DNA of 64,000 nucleotides from Gottfriedia acidiceleris (GTDB taxonomy: Bacteria > Bacillota > Bacilli > Bacillales > Bacillaceae_G). Below the pieces are notes generated by a model. The model was not told the DNA's origin. It did no database searches and saw only the letters and a list, made by a program, of their open reading frames with translations. A program made the translations under genes and the position numbers. The stretch covers positions 2,356,001-2,420,000 of the forward strand of contig NZ_CP096034.1 in the NCBI RefSeq assembly GCF_023115465.1. Reading direction: 5' to 3'. Below are positions 54,237 to 64,000 of this stretch, piece by piece. The number at the start of each line of letters is the position of its first letter. Within the stretch, counting starts at the first letter, position 1.

Positions 54237-54929
54237 TTATTTTATGTTTTTTATAATAATTTCAGGTATGGATATATTTTTACGTGGTTTTATATTTTCA
54301 ATAATGATTTCAGCTATATCGTCTGGATTCATCATTTTGGAAGTTTTATCTTCATCAAAAATACCGGCCCAAAAGTCTGTATTCATTCCACCCATATATG
54401 CTGCAAATACTGAGATTGGTGTTCCTGTTAATTCAACAACCAAACTTTCAGTAAAGCCTTTAACTCCGAATTTACTTGCGCAATAAACTGATTCTGTTGC
54501 TTTTCCAATTAGACCTGCAGTAGAAACAATATTAACGATTGTTCCACTATCTTGTTTTTTCATTTGTTTTAAAACTTCTTGTGAACAGAAAATAGTTCCC
54601 TTTAGGTTAATATCGATCATATTATGTACTGCTTCTTCAGTTAATTCTTCCGCAAGATCAAAAATTCCAACACCTGCATTATTAAATAAAATATCAACTT
54701 TTCCGTATGTTTGAATAATTGTATCGAAAACTCTTTTTACATCTTCATGTTCTGAAACATCTACAGTATGTATTGAATAATTGTTAGGTAATTGTTTACC
54801 AATTTCTCTAAGTTTATTTTCAGTTCTTCCTAACAAACAAATGTGAGCTCCGTTTTCAGAATACTTTTTAGCTATTGACGCTCCTAATCCACTTCCTGCG
54901 CCTGTAATGATAACAACTTGATTTCCCAA
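54237..54929 (-). CDS. Short-chain dehydrogenase/reductase
   Basis: This 230-residue classical SDR has the cofactor motif TGAGSGLG (residues 10-17), NNAGVG (about 84) and catalytic Ser-Tyr-Lys in NIVSTAGLIGKATESVYCAS with YCASK. An NADP preference is suggested by the Arg in LLGRTENKL. The substrate is unknown. It starts at TTG 54929 with only a weak AAGAAAG site. It is divergent from the MATE pump, 107 bp away. Confidence 0.88.
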   Translation of the reverse strand: MGNQVVIITGAGSGLGASIAKKYSENGAHICLLGRTENKLREIGKQLPNNYSIHTVDVSEHEDVKRVFDTIIQTYGKVDILFNNAGVGIFDLAEELTEEAVHNMIDINLKGTIFCSQEVLKQMKKQDSGTIVNIVSTAGLIGKATESVYCASKFGVKGFTESLVVELTGTPISVFAAYMGGMNTDFWAGIFDEDKTSKMMNPDDIAEIIIENIKPRKNISIPEIIIKNIK

Positions 54930-55036
54930 TCTAAAACCAACTTTCTTTATAAAATATTTATCCGAATAATTTCATTATAGCTATTAAACCAAAACATGAT
55001 ACAATTGTAAAAGTGTTTGTTTAGGAGGTCGATCAA

Positions 55037-56386
55037 TTGAATACTACTAAAACGGATAAAATATCACGCTTTTTTAAACTACTACTTCCGATTTTAATCA
55101 CTCAAGTGACATTATTTTCGATGTCATTTTTTGATACAATCATGTCTGGTAATAGTAGTCCAGGAGATTTAGCAGGGGTTGCGATAGGTGTTAGTATTTG
55201 GACCCCAATCAGTACGGGGTTAACTGGCATTTTAGTCGCAATTACAACAATGGTAGCAAATTTAAATGGTGCAAAACAGGATGAAAAAATAACACCTCTT
55301 GTTATGCAAGCACTTTATTTGGCTGGGATTATTGCAATTGTCATTATTATGATTGGTATATTTTCAATTCATCCAATCTTAAATCATATGAATCTTGATC
55401 CGAAAGTTCATCGTGTTGCTCTTCATTTCTTATTCGCATTATCATTTGGAATTTTACCTTTATTTCTATATACAGTCATTCGTCAGTTTATTGATGGTTT
55501 AGGTAAAACAAAAACTACTATGGTCATTACTGTTATTTCAGTACCAGTTAATGTAATTTTGAACTATTTCCTTATCTTTGGTAAAGCTGGTCTACCACGT
55601 TTAGGTGGTGTTGGTTCTGGTGTAGCGTCTGCAATAACGTATTGGATTATTTTTGGAATTGCTTTATATATTATTAAAACTAAAAAGCCATTTAGCAGCT
55701 TCAATCTATTTAAAAAACTTCCTCCAATTTCATTTGGAACTTGGAAAAGTATTTTAAAATTAGGAGTTCCAATTGGACTTAGTATCTTTTTTGAAGTAAG
55801 TGTGTTCTCGGTCGTAACATTATTATTAAGTGAGTTTGATACTGAAACTATTGCTGCACATACAGTTGCAATGAATTTTGCAAGTCTACTCTATATGGTA
55901 CCATTAAGTATTTCGATGGCTTTAACAATAGCTGTTGGCTATGAAGTTGGGGCGAAAGAGTTTCAAAATGCAAAAGAATATAGCAAAATTGGTTTAGTAA
56001 TGGCAGTTTCAATTGCTTCATTTTTTGGGATCATCATCTATTTATTCCGATATGATGTAGCTGGATGGTATACAAATGACCCATCTGTACAAATTTTGGC
56101 AGGCGGATTCTTAATCTTTGCAGTTATGTTCCAACTATTTGATGCAATTGCAGCGCCAATTCAAGGTGCATTAAGAGGTTATAAAGATGTGAACGCCACG
56201 TTAATTATGATGATTTTAGCTTATTGGGTAATCGCATTACCAGTTGGGTATGCACTTTCTAATACGAATCTTGGCGCAAAAGGATATTGGGTTGGATTAA
56301 TAGTTGGTTTAGGAGTGTCAGCACTAACATTATCTTTCCGATTAGTACAATTACAAATAAAAAAACTAAAGTTATCTGAAGCATAA
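55037..56386 (+). CDS. MATE-family multidrug efflux transporter
   Basis: This 449-residue, twelve-helix Na+ or H+ coupled exporter of the NorM type has an N-terminal KLLLPILITQVTLFSMSFFD TIMSG block and a pseudo-repeat from about residue 240 (LGVPIGLSIFFEVSVFSVVT), typical of MatE domains. It starts at TTG 55037, 8 bases after AGGAGG. It expels cationic drugs or dyes by family similarity. It is monocistronic with its own terminator. Confidence 0.92.
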   Translation: MNTTKTDKISRFFKLLLPILITQVTLFSMSFFDTIMSGNSSPGDLAGVAIGVSIWTPISTGLTGILVAITTMVANLNGAKQDEKITPLVMQALYLAGIIAIVIIMIGIFSIHPILNHMNLDPKVHRVALHFLFALSFGILPLFLYTVIRQFIDGLGKTKTTMVITVISVPVNVILNYFLIFGKAGLPRLGGVGSGVASAITYWIIFGIALYIIKTKKPFSSFNLFKKLPPISFGTWKSILKLGVPIGLSIFFEVSVFSVVTLLLSEFDTETIAAHTVAMNFASLLYMVPLSISMALTIAVGYEVGAKEFQNAKEYSKIGLVMAVSIASFFGIIIYLFRYDVAGWYTNDPSVQILAGGFLIFAVMFQLFDAIAAPIQGALRGYKDVNATLIMMILAYWVIALPVGYALSNTNLGAKGYWVGLIVGLGVSALTLSFRLVQLQIKKLKLSEA

Positions 56387-56387
56387 T

Positions 56388-56428
56388 GAAAAGGATGGGA
56401 AGCACGATTGCTAACCCCATCCTTTTTT
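56388..56428. terminator. Terminator between the MATE gene and gpmA
   Basis: AAAAGGATGGG pairs with CCCCATCCTTTT, T run after. The two genes converge on it. Confidence 0.85.
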
Positions 56429-56433
56429 GTATT

Positions 56434-57228
56434 TTACTCATCTTGTATGGTTATATTTTGATGATCATCATCATCAAATTGATCAAGCAGTTCGCTTGGG
56501 ATATGTTTTGGGATAACATCGGGTGGAAGTTCACCATCCATACCTAAATAGTAATGTCGAATAGGCTTTAGTTCGTCATTTAATTCATAAACTAAAGGAA
56601 TACTTGTTGGAATATTAAGCGAAGCAATTCCGTTAGCGGAGACTTGATCTAAATATTGCACGATCCCTCTCAACGTATTTCCATGTGCAGATATAATAAC
56701 CTTCTTGCCAGCTTGCAAGGCTGGTGCAATTTCTTCATCCCAATATTTTAATACTCTTTTTTCAGTATCCTCCAGATTTTCAGTAAGCGGGAATTCACCT
56801 TTTAACAAGTTTTTATAACGAGGTTCATTTATTTCATATCTTGGATCATCAGGTTTTAGAGCAGGTGGTCTAACATTCATAGATCTTCGCCAAATATTAA
56901 CCTGTTCTTCACCATATTTTTGAGCTGTTTCGGATTTATTCAGCCCCTGGAGTGAACCGTAATGTCGTTCATTTAATCTCCATGTTTTATAAACAGGAAT
57001 CCACATCATATCAATCTCATTTAATATAATCCATAATGTACGAATTGCTCTTTTAAGTACTGATGTATAGGCAACATCAAATGTAAATCCATTTTTCCTT
57101 AAAATGATACCAGCTTCTCTTGCCTCAGAAAGCCCGCTCTTTGTTAAATCAACATCCGTCCAACCTGTGAACCGATTTTCAACATTCCATAAACTTTGAC
57201 CGTGTCTGATTAATACAAGTTTAATCAT
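56434..57228 (-). CDS. gpmA: 2,3-bisphosphoglycerate-dependent phosphoglycerate mutase
   Basis: This 264-residue glycolytic/gluconeogenic enzyme interconverts 3- and 2-phosphoglycerate. It has the phospho-His motif [10 protein letters not shown] (residues 5-14), [11 protein letters not shown] and the second catalytic His in SAHGNTLRG. The RHG fold is complete. A C-terminal acidic tail ([10 protein letters not shown]) is slightly longer than usual. The start at MIKL is 4 bases after AAAGGAGAG; the frame runs 7 codons further without a site. Bacilli normally rely on the cofactor-independent GpmI, so this is probably a second mutase. Confidence 0.9.
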   Translation of the reverse strand: MIKLVLIRHGQSLWNVENRFTGWTDVDLTKSGLSEAREAGIILRKNGFTFDVAYTSVLKRAIRTLWIILNEIDMMWIPVYKTWRLNERHYGSLQGLNKSETAQKYGEEQVNIWRRSMNVRPPALKPDDPRYEINEPRYKNLLKGEFPLTENLEDTEKRVLKYWDEEIAPALQAGKKVIISAHGNTLRGIVQYLDQVSANGIASLNIPTSIPLVYELNDELKPIRHYYLGMDGELPPDVIPKHIPSELLDQFDDDDHQNITIQDE

Positions 57229-57394
57229 ATGACTCTCCTTTAAAAACAATTAAATATGATATAGTTTGCTGAAATGTTCATCATTTGATTCACAATTGAT
57301 TGGAAGTGCACAATCTTATGTACTTAAAATTCTTGACTAAAAACTGTCATACTTCACCTGGTGGTTAGCATTTCTTTTATTTTAAACTCTTTCA

Positions 57395-58129
57395 CTATTT
57401 GTTTATTCGATTTATTTTTATTAAACTCAGTTCGATTGGGAAATAAATTTTATTTTTAAGTACAATATTCCCCATTGAATCAAATAGATTTTCAATTAGT
57501 AATACGAATAAATTATTCGTTGAACATAATTCATAGTTTGAAGAAGGAAGGACTGATTCTGTAAATTTTATTTCGATTGTTGATGAATGTATTAACTTAT
57601 AAATATCTTCTTCAAGTATTTTTAGGACTCCCTGCTGATCCCCTAGGTTCATTTGATATAGGGAAGCTGTCTCACTTGGGAACATTGTGTAAGCATGGGC
57701 GACTATTTTATTTTTAGCTTTATACCATCTATTAAACCTGATTAACACTGCCGAATCTTGATTAAAAATCTTTTTAACATATTCATAATCATCCGAAAAA
57801 CTAACTTCTAAATAAGCATCTACATCATCAATTGTTTCTGTACAGCATTGATAAACTGAATTATCTATTTTTTCTAAACCAACACTTCTTACATTCACAT
57901 TTTGTTTGATAAAATTACCTTGTCCATGGATTGTTTCAATATAACCGTCCTCTTTTAGTAAACCCAATCCCTGTCTTAAAGTCATTCTACTAACATTCAT
58001 CATCTTAGAAAGTTCTGGCTCAGAAGGAAGCTTACTTCCAATCGGATAAACTCCCTCATTAATTAATTTAAATAATTTTTCATAAACCCCTACGTATAGA
58101 GGTAATTTTTTTTTATTTTCTACGGACAT
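57395..58129 (-). CDS. GntR/HutC-family transcriptional regulator
   Basis: This 244-residue protein has an N-terminal GntR winged helix (VYEKLFKLINEGVYPIGSKL, then LSKMMNVSRMTLRQGLGLLK) and a C-terminal UTRA-type ligand domain (about 80-240). GGAG precedes the ATG. It is divergent from deoD across 392 bp, so it may control nucleoside use, which is an inference from position only. Confidence 0.88.
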   Translation of the reverse strand: MSVENKKKLPLYVGVYEKLFKLINEGVYPIGSKLPSEPELSKMMNVSRMTLRQGLGLLKEDGYIETIHGQGNFIKQNVNVRSVGLEKIDNSVYQCCTETIDDVDAYLEVSFSDDYEYVKKIFNQDSAVLIRFNRWYKAKNKIVAHAYTMFPSETASLYQMNLGDQQGVLKILEEDIYKLIHSSTIEIKFTESVLPSSNYELCSTNNLFVLLIENLFDSMGNIVLKNKIYFPIELSLIKINRINK

Positions 58130-58521
58130 AACAACACTCCTTATGCTTATTATATCGAGTTATGAATTATTCGCAAACTTGTCTATTGAAGTGGAAACGG
58201 GAAACATAATTAGTTTTACTTTTAAATAAAGTACCTAGAATTTTATAAGTATAAATACCTAAGTGTATTTAAGTTGCTATTGATTTATCTATTTTATTGA
58301 AATATAATTTAGTTGAAAATTAATAGACAACTAATTATACAACTATACTTCATAGTATTAATTTATCACTATTTCGAAAAATGTTTTTTTTATTTTGTAA
58401 ACGGAAACATATTAGGAAAGAATGATAACGTTAAGAGAAATTAACATGCGAAATGAGTAAGAATAAATGTTGTATGGATTAGTTAAATAAATTATTAGTA
58501 TAGAAATGGAGAGAAAATCAT
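58130..58521. other. Divergent control region between gntR-like gene and deoD
   Basis: The 392 bp are AT-rich and hold no gene. A small dyad, ATACT-tcat-AGTAT (58345-58358), resembles the TAC/GTA palindromes bound by HutC-type regulators and is the best operator candidate. Confidence 0.4.
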
Positions 58522-59232
58522 ATGACAACGCCACATAATACAGCTAAATCAGGAGAAATTGCAAAAACAGTTTTAATGCCAGGAGATCCATTACGTGCAA
58601 AATATATAGCAGAAAATTATCTAGAAAACCCAGTGCAATTTAATACAGTACGTAATATGTTTGGCTATACAGGAACTTATAAAGGAAAACAAATATCTGT
58701 CATGGGATCTGGTATGGGCATGCCAAGTATTGGAATTTATTCATACGAATTATATAAATTTTATGATGTAGAAAATATTATCCGTGTTGGTAGTGCTGGA
58801 GCTTATACAGATGAACTAAATATACACGATATTGTGCTTGTAGATAGTGCTTGGAGTCAATCTACCTATGCAAAGACTCAAGCAGGCGTTGAAAGTGATA
58901 TTCAGTATCCTTGTGAATCATTAACAAACAAAATTGAAGATACTGCAAAGCAGATCAATACTCCTATTGTTAAAGGAAGAATACATTCTAGTGATGTTTT
59001 TTATTATGAAAGTTCAGTTCCAAACTTTGTTAATTTTTATAATGAGCATAAGTGTATTTGTACAGAAATGGAAAGCTATGCACTATTCCATAATGCGAAA
59101 GTCTTAGGAAAAAATGCAGCATGTTTACTTACTATTTCAGATTCTTTAGTTACTCATGAAGAGATAAGTGCTGAAGCAAGACAAACATCATTCGATCAAA
59201 TGATGAAACTTGCATTAGAAGCTTGTTTGTAA
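58522..59232 (+). CDS. deoD: Purine nucleoside phosphorylase DeoD
   Basis: This 236-residue hexameric phosphorylase splits purine ribo- and deoxyribonucleosides to base and (deoxy)ribose-1-phosphate. Motifs are VLMPGDPLRAKYIAENYL (phosphate site), GSGMGMPSIGIYSYEL, EMESYALF (ribose site) and TISDSLVTHEE (base site, with the catalytic Asp). Length and motifs match bacterial DeoD. TGGAGAGA precedes the ATG. It is monocistronic with a terminator. Confidence 0.95.
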   Translation: MTTPHNTAKSGEIAKTVLMPGDPLRAKYIAENYLENPVQFNTVRNMFGYTGTYKGKQISVMGSGMGMPSIGIYSYELYKFYDVENIIRVGSAGAYTDELNIHDIVLVDSAWSQSTYAKTQAGVESDIQYPCESLTNKIEDTAKQINTPIVKGRIHSSDVFYYESSVPNFVNFYNEHKCICTEMESYALFHNAKVLGKNAACLLTISDSLVTHEEISAEARQTSFDQMMKLALEACL

Positions 59233-59293
59233 AATAAAATTGATTGAAAATAGTGTCTCCTTTTTTTCAAAGTATTGAATATCAATGTAGAAC

Positions 59294-59335
59294 AAAAAGT
59301 CGATTTCCGTTTTTGCGAAAATCGACTTTTTTATT
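59294..59335. terminator. Terminator between deoD and dbpA
   Basis: AAAAAGTCGATTTCCG pairs with CGAAAATCGACTTTTTT with one small mismatch and a TTTT loop. deoD and dbpA converge on it. Confidence 0.85.
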
Positions 59336-59399
59336 CTAATGTCACTTAAATATTTGAGAATTGAATAATATTTAGATTTAAATGCTAGTACTTATACTT

Positions 59400-60845
59400 C
59401 TATTTAATTGCTTTACTCACTTTTAATTTTTTTCCTTTGACCGTCGCATTCTCCATAGCTTGTAAAACTAGTGATCCTTTTCCATTCAGAATATCAACAT
59501 ATGACATCTGATCATGAATGCTTATTATGCCAATATCATCTACTGACACTCCAGGGATTTTTGCGATTGTTCCAACAAAATCAACAGCACGTATTTTCTT
59601 CTTTTTTCCTCCGTTGAAGTAAAGTTTCATAATATCTTGATTAATTCGGGCTGTTTTATTATTTCTTACTACTCGCCTGCTGTTAAGTTTTTCTTCGAAG
59701 ATTGCTTTTCCACTAACAACCTCTTGATGACTAGGAGCTTCAATAGTAGGTATTTGAAATCCGATGTAATTTTCAATTGCTTTAACGAACTTTCCTTCAA
59801 ACTGTGTCGAAAACGTAATTGCTTTTCCTTTATTGCCAGCACGGCCAGTTCTTCCAGTACGGTGCACATAGCTCTCTTTTTCCATAGGAACGTCATAATT
59901 GATGACTAATGTTACATTATCAATATCAATACCTCTAGCAGCTACATCTGTTGCCACTAGATAGCGAAAGTTCCCTATTTTAAATCCGTCCATTACAGCA
60001 AAACGGTCTTCTTGTTCCAGTCCCCCATGGAGTCTTTCACATGAATAATTAGCTTTTTCCAGTTCACTATACACAGTATCAACATTTTCTTTCGTTCGGC
60101 AAAAAATAAGACAGCTATCAGGGTTTTCTACAACCGTAAGGTCTTTAAGGAGTGAAATTTTTTCTTCCTCTTTCACTTCTATTAAAAAATGTTCAATTGT
60201 ATTAGCCGTTACACCGGTTGATTCAATCTCAATATGAATCGGATCTTTCATATATTCATGGCAGAGTTTTTCAACATCTTTTGGTAAGGTTGCAGAAAAA
60301 ACCATCGTTACCCGATATAAATGCAGCTGGTTAATGATTGCTTCTACCTCATCGATAAAACCTTTATTAAGCATCTCATCAGCTTCATCAATGATAAGAT
60401 ATTTTATTTGATCTAGATCGAGGGTCTCTCGTTCAAGATGGTCCATAACCCTTCCAGGTGTACCAACTACTACATGTGTTTTTTGTTCCAATTCTACCTT
60501 TTGTTTAGTAAACGGTTCTTTACCATATAAGGCCACCACTTTTATACGTTTAAATCTTCCAATATTCGTAATATCTTCACGGACTTGAGCTGCAAGCTCT
60601 CTAGTTGGAGTTAGAATTAAAACCTGTGGTTTTTTTTCCTCCCATTCGATCATTTCGCAAATAGGAATACTATAAGCGGCCGTTTTGCCACTTCCTGTTT
60701 GAGATTTTACGACTAAATCTTGATTTTCCATTGCCAATGGTATAACTTTACTCTGAACTTCAGTTGGAGTCTCGTATTTTAATACAGCAAGTGCTCTTTT
60801 AATTTCATCACTTAGATGATAGTCCGCATAATTTTTTTTAGTCAT
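59400..60845 (-). CDS. dbpA: ATP-dependent RNA helicase DbpA
   Basis: This 481-residue DEAD-box helicase has a Q motif near residue 25, [11 protein letters not shown] (motif I, about 48-58), PTRELA, TPGR, DEAD in [14 protein letters not shown], and HRTGRTGR (motif VI). The C-terminal 75 residues (about 405-481) form the DbpA RNA-binding domain that recognises 23S rRNA hairpin 92, so the enzyme acts in large-subunit maturation. It matches the B. subtilis YxiN length. The ATG follows CGAGG. Confidence 0.94.
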   Translation of the reverse strand: MTKKNYADYHLSDEIKRALAVLKYETPTEVQSKVIPLAMENQDLVVKSQTGSGKTAAYSIPICEMIEWEEKKPQVLILTPTRELAAQVREDITNIGRFKRIKVVALYGKEPFTKQKVELEQKTHVVVGTPGRVMDHLERETLDLDQIKYLIIDEADEMLNKGFIDEVEAIINQLHLYRVTMVFSATLPKDVEKLCHEYMKDPIHIEIESTGVTANTIEHFLIEVKEEEKISLLKDLTVVENPDSCLIFCRTKENVDTVYSELEKANYSCERLHGGLEQEDRFAVMDGFKIGNFRYLVATDVAARGIDIDNVTLVINYDVPMEKESYVHRTGRTGRAGNKGKAITFSTQFEGKFVKAIENYIGFQIPTIEAPSHQEVVSGKAIFEEKLNSRRVVRNNKTARINQDIMKLYFNGGKKKKIRAVDFVGTIAKIPGVSVDDIGIISIHDQMSYVDILNGKGSLVLQAMENATVKGKKLKVSKAIK

Positions 60846-61322
60846 TTCTTAACCTCGTTTTTGTTTTTTTTCGATATATGTATAGATTTCTCCCAAAGAA
60901 AAATCATATTCATTAATTGAATATGATTCATTATACTTGAAAAATGCAAGATAAAACGGTTTTTATTATTTATTTTAAAAAGTAACAAATTGAAATAGCA
61001 TTGATTTTAAGGATTACTTCTTTTATGAACGACTGCTTTAATTAGATTTACGTTTAATTATTTCAGTGATTTTTTAAAATTAAGTCTCTGTTAAAGTAAT
61101 TTGTTGATTTGAACAAAAGAATATGATCACAAAATTGATATCATCCCCTTATATTAGACATGTGAAAAAGCCGTCTACTATATAAGAAATAGGAGTAATC
61201 TAGAGAATTATAACCCCAAAAAGGCTCATCTCACCGAAGAACCTTTTACAATTATTATCCCAAAGTACCTTGTATATTTTTTGTTCTTGTTCAACTCCAA
61301 TATGTTAATCTACCATTAAATG
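60846..61322. other. Gene-free interval upstream of dbpA and downstream of nanE
   Basis: The 477 bp are AT-rich with frequent stops. They contain the dbpA promoter region. A poor hairpin, AAAAGGCTC to GAACCTTTT (about 61216-61250), may end the nanE transcript. Nothing else is seen. Confidence 0.5.
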
Positions 61323-62012
61323 TTATATTACCAACGATTCCATAGCTTTAACAAATCGCTCTGTGATTTGCTGAGGACGAGTAATAGCTCCTCCAACAAC
61401 TACAGAGTATGCACCATATTTTAGTGCAGTAACTGCCATTTCAGGGGTATTAACGTTACCTTCAGCAATCACTGGTACATTAACCGTACTAACAACTTGC
61501 TTTAAAAATTCAAAGTCATTATGATAAAGTTTTTTTCCTTCTGTCTCTTCTGTGTAGCCGTATAAGGTCGTACCTACACAGTCGAAACCTAATGCCTCAG
61601 CTGTTAAACACTCTTGGAGTGTTGCACAATCTGCCATCCATTTTTGATTAGGGAACCTTTTTTTTATTTGTTCCATAAAATTTATTAACTTTATCCCGTC
61701 AGGACGTAAACGATTTGTGGCATCAATGGCGATTAAATCAGCGCCACTTTCAACGAGTTCTTCAACCTCTTTCATTGTAGGAGTAATGTAGACCTTTGAA
61801 TCTTTGTATTCTCGTTTAATAATTCCAATAATTGGCAAGTCTATATAACTTTTAATCGCTTTTATATCTTCAACTCCATTAGCACGAATACCGACGGCTC
61901 CTCCTCTACAAGCAGCATCAGCCATCCTTTTCATAATTTCAGAACTATATAATGGTTCATCCTCTAATGCTTGGCAAGAAACAACCAACCCGCCTTTTAT
62001 TTGTGTCAACAA
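61323..62012 (-). CDS. nanE: N-acetylmannosamine-6-phosphate 2-epimerase
   Basis: This 229-residue TIM-barrel enzyme converts ManNAc-6-P to GlcNAc-6-P in sialic-acid and amino-sugar catabolism. It begins [20 protein letters not shown] and has [26 protein letters not shown] and [19 protein letters not shown], which are NanE family signatures including the Asp-Lys/Glu barrel residues. It starts at one of two TTG codons 5 bases past the stop of the DUF4127 gene; the AGAGGTG site lies in the last codons of that gene. Confidence 0.92.
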   Translation of the reverse strand: MLTQIKGGLVVSCQALEDEPLYSSEIMKRMADAACRGGAVGIRANGVEDIKAIKSYIDLPIIGIIKREYKDSKVYITPTMKEVEELVESGADLIAIDATNRLRPDGIKLINFMEQIKKRFPNQKWMADCATLQECLTAEALGFDCVGTTLYGYTEETEGKKLYHNDFEFLKQVVSTVNVPVIAEGNVNTPEMAVTALKYGAYSVVVGGAITRPQQITERFVKAMESLVI

Positions 62013-62016
62013 CTTA

Positions 62017-63543
62017 TTACACCTCTTTTATTTTATAATTTATTACAATCCCGCACTCAAACATTCGATTCCATGGAGCAAACGTAGCAACATTTTCAAG
62101 TTTGATATCTTTAAAGCTAAATAGAATTTGATTATTAAATCTCTTTAATAACCTCTCGTCACGCTCTTGATTAACAAGCGGAGCTAACTTACCTAAGTCA
62201 AAATAAGTTAAATTATATTTTGGAAGGAAATCAGCAACCATCTCCATTCGAATTTCTGCCTGGTAGAAGTAATCATCTAGGAGATGATAGATTAGATTTT
62301 TCTTAATTAATAAAGAGTCACCTTCCTTGCCTAACACGCCTTGGCAAATTGTTGTTCCAAGTGAATTGCAATTTGTATTCCAGCCTTTGTATGAGACAAG
62401 TTTGTCTAAAATTTTCTCTTCATCTAACAACGTAATTAATTCGCGATCTCCGCCATTTGCAAAAGCTGAGTCTGCTACTATAACTTTTTTGCCAGATAAA
62501 ATAAAAGATTTTATTTGATCTACAAACGACAACATATTTCGAAAGCTTGTATAAGTAATATCCTTTTTAGATTGCTCCCACGATTCCTGAATTACACGCC
62601 CTGGAGTATTATATGCAAGAATTAGGTCTGCACCTTCAGCAGTATCGACTAATTGACAACCTGCTGCTAAAACATGTGCTTTCAAGCTTTCGGCATAAGG
62701 TCGGTCTTCATACATCGGAATTAACTGCGGTCCAAGTGTACTGCTCCAAATTGGAAAAATCTTTGGTCGCTGGTTCTTCCACGCATTGTAGGCTCTAGAT
62801 AGTAAAGTTGCTCCTACTTCATCAGCTCCAGGATACATATGTACTTTTTTATGCAAACGAAGATTTTCACGCATACTAGCTACATCACTTTGATCCATCG
62901 CTGTATACCCAAACTCAGCACTATCATCTTGAGGAATAGATAAGAACGTCAATACTCCTTCATGTACAAGCTCGAGCATCTGAAGATTAATGGCCAAGTT
63001 AAATTGACGTCTAGTTTCATAATCTTTTATAAATTTTTCAGGTAGTATTTCGATAATGTTGTCCAATTGTTTTTGCTCGTCCTGTGATAACTCTTCACGC
63101 TTTTGCTTATCTATTAAATAAGCACGTAAAAAAATCTCTTGTCCCCAATGCTCATAATATTCAGGTTCCTCGTCACTTGAACTATATTTTGGGGTACGCA
63201 TGATTAAATTGGATGCATAGATTTCAAGTTTTGGATAGTCCCTGCGAAGAGCACGTAAGCGTTCCACCCATACTGTTCTTATATTTTCTTCTAAGTAATG
63301 TAATCTCGAGGGAAGTAAGCCACCATAAATCAACATATCAATGCTTAATATGAATGCGTCTACCTGACCGGAGATCCTTCTAATCCAAGTCCAAAGACCT
63401 TCTGTATCTCCTGCTTCCTTCTTTTTTCCAAGTAATTCTAAATTAGGCATTATTAATTCAACATCTGTTGAAGAACTTGCAATCATTTGGACATAGGTAA
63501 CATTACATGGACGTTCGTCGATTGGTATATAAGCAATTTTCAT
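62017..63543 (-). CDS. DUF4127-family protein
   Basis: This 508-residue soluble protein begins [19 protein letters not shown], the mark of the DUF4127 family, followed by [19 protein letters not shown] and later [15 protein letters not shown]. The family is unrelated to known enzymes by simple motifs. It is frequently found with sugar-acid or amino-sugar genes, and the Asp/Glu/Arg-rich N-terminus suggests a metal- or sugar-binding enzyme. Here it is sandwiched in an operon between an acetylxylan-esterase-like gene and nanE, so a role in acetylated amino-sugar breakdown is plausible but unproven. GAAAGGAA precedes the ATG. Confidence 0.85.
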   Translation of the reverse strand: MKIAYIPIDERPCNVTYVQMIASSSTDVELIMPNLELLGKKKEAGDTEGLWTWIRRISGQVDAFILSIDMLIYGGLLPSRLHYLEENIRTVWVERLRALRRDYPKLEIYASNLIMRTPKYSSSDEEPEYYEHWGQEIFLRAYLIDKQKREELSQDEQKQLDNIIEILPEKFIKDYETRRQFNLAINLQMLELVHEGVLTFLSIPQDDSAEFGYTAMDQSDVASMRENLRLHKKVHMYPGADEVGATLLSRAYNAWKNQRPKIFPIWSSTLGPQLIPMYEDRPYAESLKAHVLAAGCQLVDTAEGADLILAYNTPGRVIQESWEQSKKDITYTSFRNMLSFVDQIKSFILSGKKVIVADSAFANGGDRELITLLDEEKILDKLVSYKGWNTNCNSLGTTICQGVLGKEGDSLLIKKNLIYHLLDDYFYQAEIRMEMVADFLPKYNLTYFDLGKLAPLVNQERDERLLKRFNNQILFSFKDIKLENVATFAPWNRMFECGIVINYKIKEV

Positions 63544-63599
63544 GTTATATTTCCTTTCTTGTTATTTTGTATTACTGTAAAACTAAAAAATTAATTACT

Positions 63600-64000
63600 T
63601 CAAACAGAACTGTAAATAGCAACAAATTTCAACTTTTCCTCTTCATGAACTGGATGCAGACTATGTGCATGTTCTTGATATGCCTTAATCTCTTTAATTC
63701 CACCTAAGTGATGGTATAAAGCAAATCCACTAGATGGAGGGCAAACATTATCTTCTAATCCTACTCCAACCAATGTGGGACATACCACCCAATCTGCTAA
63801 ATTCATACAATCAAAATAGCTTAATGTTTCATAAACAAGTTTACTTGTTTCATGTAACGGATCATGTACCTTAAAATAATGATAAACTTCATTATATGGC
63901 CCCTCAGTGGATATGCGAACTGATCGTACAAAATGGGTTAAAAATGGTACATCAGATAAAGCTAGTACTATATCTTTTTGTAAAGCTGCTACAGCAATAG
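63600..64000 (-). CDS. Acetylxylan esterase/cephalosporin-C deacetylase-like protein (3' part only)
   Basis: This is the C-terminal 132 residues of an alpha/beta-hydrolase of the AXE1 (CE7) family; the 5' end is beyond the window. Visible are FLTHFVRSV-RISTEGPYNEV and PTLVGVGLEDNVCPPSSGFA, with the catalytic Asp in GLEDNVCPP, and the catalytic His in EHAHSLHPV; the Ser nucleophile lies upstream of the edge. CE7 enzymes remove acetyl groups from sugars. It is the first visible gene of the minus-strand operon with DUF4127 and nanE, 57 bp apart. Confidence 0.85.
   Translation of the reverse strand, partial: IAVAALQKDIVLALSDVPFLTHFVRSVRISTEGPYNEVYHYFKVHDPLHETSKLVYETLSYFDCMNLADWVVCPTLVGVGLEDNVCPPSSGFALYHHLGGIKEIKAYQEHAHSLHPVHEEEKLKFVAIYSSV

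Overview
The window is about one third G+C and is carried by a spore-forming member of the Bacillaceae. Evidence for this includes the sleB-ypeB germination pair, an alpha/beta small acid-soluble spore protein, a YfiT/BstA (bacillithiol-transferase type) DinB protein, a T-box controlled prolyl-tRNA synthetase, a BirA-controlled bioY-yhfT-yhfS operon and a Bmr/BmrR multidrug pair. The species cannot be fixed from the sequence. No rRNA, tRNA, CRISPR array or intact insertion sequence was seen.

Region 1 (1-9,240) is an accessory block. It holds a complete type I restriction-modification operon (hsdM-hsdS-hsdR plus a YgjP/M48-like metallopeptidase). A small XRE regulator leads the operon, and a 16-bp palindrome lies between the -35 and -10 of its promoter. 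A tyrosine recombinase converges on the operon, and an uncharacterised small gene sits at the left edge behind a 17-bp stem terminator.

Region 2 (9,240-22,660) is mostly chromosomal housekeeping. It holds a secreted DUF3889 protein, sleB-ypeB, uppP, an HMG-CoA-lyase-like gene that has lost its metal-binding residues, a SASP gene, a previously hidden 49-residue membrane peptide gene, putP, a small HTH gene, an NTF2-like protein, proS with one specifier stem but two T-box/terminator modules, an EamA exporter with a terminator in its leader, and a DUF3900 protein.

Region 3 (22,900-33,650) contains the biotin-transport operon, whose promoter has a BirA-type dyad and a Fur-like box. Its third gene, yhfS, appears to start at ATT. 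A CHY zinc-finger gene, a LysE exporter, a rifampicin phosphotransferase, a MarR/ABC multidrug pair, a frameshifted YciI-like pseudogene and a DUF1259 gene follow.

Region 4 (33,650-43,375) holds two almost identical cold-shock genes (one base different in 201) around a CarD-like gene. A ROK regulator, a VOC protein and an MFS transporter follow, with three related palindromes that look like ROK operators. Next are a PaaI thioesterase, a threonine aldolase, and a divergent pair made of a two-HTH (plus probable ribbon-helix-helix) protein and a second tyrosine recombinase.

Region 5 (43,375-64,000) holds a DUF2089/SHOCT-like operon, bmr-bmrR with a MerR-type 19-bp-spacer promoter, a cupredoxin, a glutathionyl-hydroquinone-reductase-like GST with a GNAT gene, a second GNAT gene, a decayed LysE/ArgO-type exporter, a double-XRE regulator, yfiT, ppaC, a hidden 53-residue gene, an SDR, a MATE pump, gpmA, a GntR regulator divergent from deoD, dbpA, and the end of a glycan-catabolism cluster (acetylxylan-esterase-like, DUF4127, nanE) that runs off the right edge.

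No single obviously new multi-gene machine is visible. The most distinctive signals are regulatory (controller-type operator, partial double T-box, BirA/Fur bioY promoter, ROK boxes, csp leader hairpins), two enzymes missing catalytic residues, an ATT start codon, and the HTH/recombinase pair.
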